From contig MU004186.1 in assembly GCA_010093605.1 (NCBI GenBank), positions 141,765-205,764 on the forward strand: a stretch of DNA of 64,000 bases, written 5' to 3'. A program made the position numbers and the translations under genes. The notes beneath the pieces were generated by a model. The model searched no databases. It was not told the origin of the DNA and worked only from the letters and a program-made list of their open reading frames with translations. Positions 57,366 to 64,000 of this stretch are shown in pieces. Position 1 is the stretch's first letter. Each line of letters opens with the position of its first letter. The stretch comes from Lophium mytilinum (lineage: Eukaryota; Ascomycota; Dothideomycetes; Mytilinidiales; Mytilinidiaceae).

Positions 57366-59492
57366 GGGCTAGTGAGGAGCTGTGGACAGGTCGAGGAGCC
57401 GTACGACGCGTTGTTTACGACTGTAGAAAAACTGGGGAGGTTAGATTGGGCGGAGATCGTGGTCAAGAGGCGCGATGATCTGGATTCAACATCTGGGTGT
57501 CTAGCAGGGTTATGTTTGTAGGATGTGTGTTTTTGTTTTCTTGGAAACTTCAGTCATTTATTTCTGTCTGGAGCGTTGCACGCCGATCGGTTCGATGGAC
57601 CGAGAGATTGTTGACGCGTTGAAAAGCGGTTGTTTTTTGGTTAGTAGCAGTGTATGGTTTACTTATGTAACATTTATTGTGTGCGAGCGGGTGTTTTGGG
57701 GGGAAAGGGTACTTCTCTTTGGTCTGATATCAACACAGCCTAAGACACGTACCTCTGAGCTCGCGCTTTATCATATCAGTAGTTTGGTTTAGTCAATTTA
57801 CCATACTTCACTCACTACATATTTAATGCTTCCTCTCTCCTAACGTATGAACGTGCTCTCATCGCGTTATTCAACCCAGTTTCCCTTCTCCTCACGCTTC
57901 CATCGCCCATCTCACACCCCCCCTCCACACCCGTGTCGTCCCCGCCAAGGCTCCCCAATCCAGCCACAAGAACCAAAAAACAAAAGTCATCCACGCCACC
58001 GCGCATTATGCCGCGATCTTCACGGCCCGCCTCATACGGTAGCTCGACGCGCGACGGACTTTTCCACGCCCGCGACGGACTTCCAAGCTTCTGGAAGGGG
58101 TGGACTCTAATCATCAGTTCATGCCCTCAGATCTCCGAACCCTATCTTCGCCCCATCTCGGCCGGTTGTACGGGACCTCAGTCCGGGATTCCCGAATCCG
58201 GGGTCTAGCGAGCGGGAGCAGCGGGTACCTTCGGGCGTGGGAAGCGAGTATCGCGAGACATTGGAGGGGGGGCGGGGGGGTGGAGGCTAGTGCGGGATGG
58301 GTGGGGCGGGATAGGGGAGATCACGGAAGAGGTGGACTAGGGGGTAGAGTTGGAAGGTGGAGGCCAGGGTGGGTAAAAATGGGGGGAGGGTTCGCGGAGG
58401 AGATGTTTGGTGGGTTGGAGGTTGGAGTGGAAGCGAGTTCCGAGCCGGAGACTTGGTGTTGTGTGTACTCTTCACGGGAGGGGAGATGGGGAGGATTCAC
58501 GCGTATGGATGGGGCCTATAACGACAGTGAGAACTGCGGCATACGATGATGTGCCAGAAATCTTGATGTACCGGGGATAAGGAGACACTGAAGTGAGGCG
58601 AGAAGGAAAACATCTAACAGAGGTCGGTACCAGGCTTGGATGCTAGTTGCGTTGCTTAGCGCTTGTAGCTGCAGTGGACGGTGCCGACGGCATATCCTAT
58701 ATGGGAGTGTGCTTCCGGGAACCATGATATGATGATATCGATAGAAGGATCAAGGAATATGAAGATAAACTAGTATGCATACCAACAGCAACAAGAAAGC
58801 ATGCATATTAATAAAAATAAGGAAGTACGCTATTAGTCACGGTACAGAAGTGTGTTTGAGAGGTACTTGCGGGAAACATGATATGATACTATCGACAGAA
58901 GGATCAAGGATTATGAGGATAGATTAGTATGTGTATCAAGGGCAACAAGGAAATACGTTGTTGGTCACCTTGCAGAAGTGCCAGGCTGTAGTTTAGGATA
59001 CTTGAGACGATGCTGAGCGGACAACTTCGCAGAACCGGAATAACGGAATACCTTTTTGGCTTCTTTGAATATACTGGTACTAAGCGATAGCAATGCTAGG
59101 CCGTTAAGCCTTCAACCTGCATGCATAGGTTTCATGTTCAATGCTCAAGCCTTACCACTCCCATGCCAAATGCAATTCTTGCACCCGTTGCGAGATGAAA
59201 TCCATCCGCACGAGTAGAATGCAAATATAGCAGCCTCTTCTCCTTCCATGCAAAAAGAACTTATAACTCCCAAACGCCAGTCCTTCCGTTTTCGACCCGT
59301 GGGTTCCAAACTCCTATATGCAGCACCAAAAGACCCTCCAATTCTCGTGTAGGGGTAACAACACCGTCCTACTCAAAGCGGACCATCGCGGTCGGTAAAA
59401 GCCGTTTTCGAGAAATCGCATCAAGGCACAACCAGCAGCATAACCACTAATCCTCCTCTTGAAAGTATTTCAACACCCTTCTTCGCACCACA
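57366..59492. other. Long intergenic region
   Basis: About 2.1 kb. A GC-rich stretch at 58100-58550 has a 149-codon frame rich in Gly and Arg that looks compositional rather than coding. An imperfect duplication lies at 58713-58980 (separate entry). No gene is supported. Confidence 0.45.
58713..58980 (+). repeat. Imperfect direct duplication with insertion
   Basis: The segment 58713-58852 matches 58869-58980: both contain ATGATATGAT, GAAGGATCAAGGA.TATGA and a CAGAAGTG end. The first copy carries about 23 extra bases (GCATGCATATTAATA...) in its middle. It is AT-rich; the origin is unknown. Confidence 0.65.
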
Positions 59493-60012
59493 CTATTGCA
59501 ACTCATACACCTCCAGCGCCTTCTCCAAGTCAGCCAGACTCATGCGATCCCCATACGAGTCCATGAGGTGCTGGTTCCGTTCCTGCTGCTTGTCCCGCCG
59601 CGCGGCCGGCGGCAGGTGTCCGTGGTTGTGCTCCTCGAGTGCGTTCGCAACGGCGAAGCCTGCTCCTGCGTCAGATGTTGAGGGAGACCCTCGGAGGGGT
59701 GAAATGGGGCTGGAGAGCCAACCGGCGGCAACTAGGGCACAGGCCGGCAGATACCTGTATGGAGGTTTAGTAAATAGAGCTTGGATAGTGACTAAAAGGA
59801 GAAAAGAAAGAAGGGAATCGAATCAATGGAATGTCAAGTACTTACCATCGGCCTATCTTCCCAACTTTGGGCACTTTAGGTGCGGATGTAGGGGTGTGGG
59901 TGGGGATATGCGAGGCGGGATTATAGGAGGTATGGAACTGCGGCGGCGCAGGATAAACGCGGGCGGCAGTGGAAATGGGTCGGCGGAATTGGGGAGGAGG
60001 TGTAAGTGGCAT
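59493..60012 (-). CDS. Probable mitochondrial membrane protein, function unknown
   Basis: Two exons, 59846-60012 and 59493-59754, give 142 residues. The 91-nt intron has GTAAGT and CATACAG ends and splits a Trp codon. The first in-frame ATG is used (MPLTPPPQFRRPISTAARVY). The N-terminus is rich in Arg, Ser and Pro without acids, as in mitochondrial presequences. KVGKIGRWYLPACALVAAGW provides a short hydrophobic segment near residues 55-70. The C-terminal half is charged and helical, with EEHNHGHLPPAARRDKQQER and LMDSYGDRMSLADLEKALEV. Location and membrane insertion are inferred from composition. Confidence 0.65.
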
Positions 60013-61211
60013 GACTACTGATTGAAATGGGTGATTCAAAAAAGGGAGTCTCGTTGCGATGGAAAACGTGTTGTTCAGATCTTTCGATATCCGAGGCCTC
60101 GGTGCAGGGGATGAGAAAGGTTGTGAAGCACTTGAAAGTGATGGCAAGAACTTCAAAAGTGAGTTTTTCAAGCGGAAGATGTGAGAGGGTCAACTATAAA
60201 GCTTGATGTATGAGTGGTAAAGCGGGACGTATACACGACTGCTTGGTGCGCTGTCTACTATATGAAATACCGCGAGACAGCAGGCTGGTAGGTGGTATGC
60301 TCGTGCTAGCCGATGCAGATCCGCGGCCGAGCAGGTGATGGACCATCTGCACACCATGGCACCACCCGTTGCCCAGCGCCCCGCAAGGAGTGGCGTACAT
60401 ACCCGCTCCCGAGAGCCTCGCAGGCTATTGGACAGGACAGGGCTGTATCCGTAACGTTTTCGTGTTTTGTCCTATGTTCTTAGCCTATGAGCTGGCGCCG
60501 AAGTCGTGCACGTTGATCTGTGTATCCTTTCACGATATTGAAGGTGTTCTATTGGACTTCAATCAGCTTCCGCGTAAGAGAGTTGATATTGCCGGGGATG
60601 TGATCGAGTGATCTGTCATCATAATGCGGGGTGGAGATTCGACGGTTGGGTGACGGTGGGGTGAGAAAGGGGCTGTCACCTGGTTGGGCAGGGCTGAGCT
60701 GTCCGGGTCCTACCGACACCATTGCCGACTGCGACCCGAGAGCTCTTCTGACCACTGGTGATCCTAGTGTTCGGTCACGATGTTTGTTGTATGTGCTGCT
60801 CGATAGAATAGAATATAGTAGAGGCTTGACTATGCAGTCCTCTAGAGGCTCCGTGTCACTGCAAGGTTGAAAGTCCGTCGGTCTTCTAGAGGCCTCCCAA
60901 CAGCAGCAAAGAAATGCAACTCATGCTATCATGACATGCCGTCGCTTTCAAGAAGATATTCACGTTTCCCGGACCTAATTTTTGCATGGGCCTGCATCTC
61001 GAAACTAGGTCCTCCGTTACAGTTCACTTCAATTTTGCAGGAGGTTGTAAAAGGCATTCAGCCTTGATACATACAGCAAAAATAGATCCACTATCGACCT
61101 ATCTAGCCATATAGTTTGCACGTATAGAGGTGATACACTAGCCATATTATGATGAAGTAACTCAAGAAGCGCAAAAAGTTCGCAGCGTCTCTACGTGACG
61201 CAGCAAAATTG
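60013..61211. other. Intergenic region
   Basis: About 1.2 kb without a supportable gene. Open frames are under 80 codons and overlap on both strands. Confidence 0.45.
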
Positions 61212-61310
61212 TAGTCCCACTGGGGATCGAACCCAGGACCTTTCGCGGACCTTCGCACTTGTAGCACGTCGGAATGTGAGGCGAACGTCATACCACTAGA
61301 CCATAGGACT
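61212..61310 (-). tRNA. tRNA-Val (anticodon CAC) with a 27-nt intron
   Basis: The reverse strand folds as a tRNA. The acceptor AGTCCTA pairs with TGGGACT, the A box is TGGTCTAGTGG, the anticodon stem TTCGC pairs with GCGAA, and the T arm is CTGGG-TTCGATC-CCCAG. The seven-base anticodon loop reads CTCACA plus C after removal of 27 nt inserted 3' of position 37, the standard eukaryotic intron site. Bases 34-36 are CAC, for valine GTG codons. A second GCGAA-like string within the intron makes a shorter intron possible, but it would lengthen the variable loop abnormally. Confidence 0.85.
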
Positions 61311-62545
61311 TTGATTGGTGTGAAAATTAGAGCGTATATAGACCAGTATGTTGAAAAAGCGGAGAAAGTTTTGAGATTTCAACCAATAAGATTTCCTGTG
61401 CCCATTCCGTTTCTGAAATGGTGAACAGACTACCTTTTGTAACGTCAACAGGCCGTAGAAAGGTACTACTGCGTGAGCAAGTAAATCAGTTCAAGGCCGT
61501 GCACTGCCAGGAATAAGACTATTTCCTTATCCGCGCTCGATTCCCACAGACATTCGCAGAATGCTCGAACTCTCGAACGGAAGAGAACGTGTGTTAGTGT
61601 GGATATGCGCCGAGACGAAGCTTCAGACAAAAATGCTCTATCGTTCGAATATTTCAGCTTTAGCTGGTTGGTGTTCCCCACTCCCGAGCATCCTTGAAAA
61701 TCAAAACTCCTGGTTGCTACCAGCATCCCATCATCCGTTCATATGCACACATCCATTAAGCCGGTTTGCATCGCTTCCAGAGTAGCAGCAGTCTGACACC
61801 GTTTGAGGTGGCCCGCAAGGCCCTCAGCCTTGTCGACGTTGTCCTTTTCCGAACCTTCACAACGTACTAGGGGACCTCAAGCGGTACTAGACAAGTGTAA
61901 AGAAAGCGTAAAGGTATCGTGTTGCTTAAGTATGTCACTGCAACTCTTATTGTTCGAAGTATCAATTGGTTGGACGTTTAGAGTATCAACGACGTAGAGC
62001 CAACTAAACTCGTTTTGAGAATATCATGCTAAGAAAAGGTTTTTGTGAATGGATGATAGTAGCTTTGGTTACCTCATTTTTTCACTCTCTGTTTTATTTT
62101 AATCCATTCATGAAGCGCTTAATGGCCATCATGTTTGGGCCCATGGCTCAAAATTGGATACAACTCCATTCAAGCCTCTTACTCGCCTCTGTCGATGACG
62201 GAATGCCGCCGTCTGAGGCGCTCCAGCTCATTGAAAATATCACAACGTGATGTGAAACTCCACACGTCATGAATAGGCTTCCCTGCGAGCTAATATCATT
62301 CACGCTGTCCGTACCACTCCGCTCGTTTTGAGACTTCAGCACAATTCCCGCGTCAGACAACTTGAAAAACTATTGCCATCAACACCTGATTTCAGTGGCA
62401 CGTAACTTGAGATTATGATACATAGAATGGACCGAATTAGATCTCGGATACGCCATAGACTCCGCTGGAAAGATACAATAGTGAGAGTTTGGGCACTCCC
62501 TGCAACTGCTTGGAGCATCCCGACAGACTCTAGAAACTCCGGATA
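61311..62545. other. Intergenic region
   Basis: No supportable gene. Near 62430-62520 there is a faint echo of the 20-28 kb repeat core (GGGCACTCCCTGCAACTGC). Confidence 0.45.
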
Positions 62546-62645
62546 CGATGTAAAGATCGACCCGATGAATATTATACTACCCTTTGACTAATCAGAGACA
62601 TGCTGCCTAGGGCACTCCCTACAGTAGTGTCGATAGAGCAAGAGT
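62546..62645 (+). repeat. Isolated copy of the 20-28 kb repeat unit
   Basis: The sequence begins CGATGTAAAGATCGACC, continues with CTACCCTTTGACTAATCAG, then GGGCACTCCCTACAGTAGTGTCGA and ends GAGCAAGAG. This is the same order of blocks as the array cores, 34 kb away and in the same orientation. Confidence 0.75.
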
Positions 62646-62857
62646 GCACTCTCGCACGACGAGGTCTGGTAAGCCACATTCCAACTAACGCCGTTAGGTC
62701 GAGTATTTCGAATCGTGGCTATTGTTCTCGATATCGTTCGTCTTGCCATCTATCTTGGCCATGACACTTCTGGCCGTCTTCGAGAACGGGACGTGCAGGC
62801 TTTCTGACGGACGCCTGTTTATAAGTTTGGGGACACTTGTAAACTTAAACCAATCAA

Positions 62858-62892
62858 AGTCCTATGGTCTAGTGGTATGACGTTCGCCTCAG
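62858..62892 (+). pseudogene. tRNA-Val 5' fragment
   Basis: The first 35 or so bases of the tRNA at 61212-61310, from the acceptor through the 5' anticodon stem, recur here on the opposite strand. About ten bases of 5' flank (ACCAATCAAAG) are shared as well. After CCTCA the sequence diverges; no T arm or B box follows. It is a duplicated and truncated tRNA gene, not a functional one. Confidence 0.75.
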
Positions 62893-64000
62893 CCTTTGCG
62901 CCTACTACCTGCCGCGTTGAGGGGAGTACGTCTAGCAATATCTTCTCGAGAGCCGTGCAGCAGGATTTTTGATGTGATAAAACCAAGAGATGCAATAACG
63001 AAGCAGCATTTTAAAGCGCCCAATATTTGCAAGGAACTCAAATTGAAAATTACTGTATCTAGATGAAACATACACTATTAATCGTCTCTTCTTAGCGCTG
63101 CTGAGAAAGCTGTGTGATGGCGTGTATCATGAATTGATTAGCTACCCCGTTGATTCGAAGGTATTCTATGTAGAATACTTGGGTTGGGTACCGGGCGCAG
63201 AAGGTTTTGAGATCCCCACTGAACCATTCCCCGTCAACACCAAGAACCCATAACCATCTCACGACCCGGGCGCGCAACTCCCAGACCAGCAGAGAGGCTG
63301 AGACTCTCGCCAAAGCTCTGGAGTCAAGTTGGCAAAGAGAGAAAAGGGCACTTTGATTGAAATAGAATTTAGTTCTGTGAAGTTGTTCAAGGTAACTCCT
63401 CTTAGTTCTAGGCGGTCCTCCTCTTCCAGCTTAGCGTGTGATTGGGGCGGGGTCATTACAAAGTAGCGTCCCAAATGTCGTTACCAACAACACAACATCC
63501 CTTCTTCGGACCTCCACAAACTTGCCACTACTCTATCACAACGCCAACCAAAACGGATTACTACGTTGCGATACATCAGCTTTTATTTCCGGTGACTCCG
63601 ACAACACTCCGACGACGTGCAGGGATTTCGACGAGCTCGTGCACGCTGTCGTAGACGTTACCGAGCGCCACCACCCACCATCTTCAAAAATGTATAGCTT
63701 CCTCTACATCACTACATCTCGACCTAGGTGCAAATTGCTGGAAGAAGTAAAACTTGTCGAACTGCGGGGCTGGCCATTAGGCCGAGCCTTGGTGGTAGAA
63801 GCCCACCCTGTCACCCAATGCATATTATCAAGTCTGGCCAGGAGTCGATCGGTGACGCGGCTCAATGAAGCATCTGCCCCTGGCTTCGAGCCCAGAACGG
63901 TAATCTGGCCTGCAAGCCCCTCCTGATGCAGCTCGCAGTTGTCTCCAGGAGGAGCTACGGGACGGGCCTTGCGGCTGTGATTGGCGGGAGTGTTTGTCGT
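62893..64000. other. Right-edge region without a supportable gene
   Basis: A 162-codon frame at 63438-63926 begins at a non-ATG codon and matches nothing I know. A gene continuing past the window edge cannot be excluded. Confidence 0.4.

Noticed and set aside
63438-63926. 162-codon frame near the right edge
   Set aside because: The first codon is not ATG, an overlapping frame is also open, and the sequence is unlike any family I know.

Overview
This window looks like chromosomal DNA of a filamentous ascomycete, most likely a Dothideomycete or close relative. The protein-coding genes have short introns (mostly 46-110 nt) with GT-AG ends and CTRAC-type branch sites. They encode typical Pezizomycotina proteins: a SET9-type H4K20 methyltransferase, a GAC1-like PP1 regulator, a POL4 family X polymerase, RPB9, an ESS1/Pin1 isomerase and mitochondrial uL14. 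Two long AT-rich blocks have almost no CA/TG dinucleotides, the signature of repeat-induced point mutation (RIP). Exon coordinates come from reading splice sites and checking reading-frame phase by hand. No transcript evidence was available.

Layout. 1-11.6 kb is a gene-poor, transposon-rich region. It holds a RIP-destroyed hAT element (1 to about 1520), a 338-bp TA-flanked MITE (1887-2224) and a RIP-mutated element with about 212-bp terminal inverted repeats and a perfect 9-bp target duplication (6146-9534), which fits a Mutator-like element. 11.6-20 kb carries the GAC1-like gene, an EBP/EXPERA membrane protein and a RING-ZZ-SH3 protein. 20.2-28.4 kb is an unusual array of about 55 divergent repeat units in three spacing regimes (about 230, 150 and 107 bp); each unit has a core of about 97 bp with two inverted repeats. 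29.0-34.3 kb is a gene for an unrecognised 1700-residue protein containing three independent internal repeat arrays. 35.8-44.6 kb holds two head-to-tail paralogs related to fungal 2OG-Fe(II) dioxygenase-domain proteins that seem to have lost the iron ligands.

44.9-60.0 kb is a compact housekeeping block: a possible secreted protein, POL4, SET9, mitochondrial uL14, RPB9, ESS1, a hypothetical protein and a probable mitochondrial membrane protein. SET9 and uL14m, and RPB9 and ESS1, are divergent pairs with promoters of about 0.5 kb. 60-64 kb is gene-poor, with one intron-containing tRNA-Val, a 5' fragment of the same tRNA and one stray copy of the 20-28 kb repeat unit.

The points most worth following up are the repeat array, a candidate alternative 3' end inside an RPB9 intron, and the paired ligand-less dioxygenase-like proteins, one of which has a splice-phase problem.
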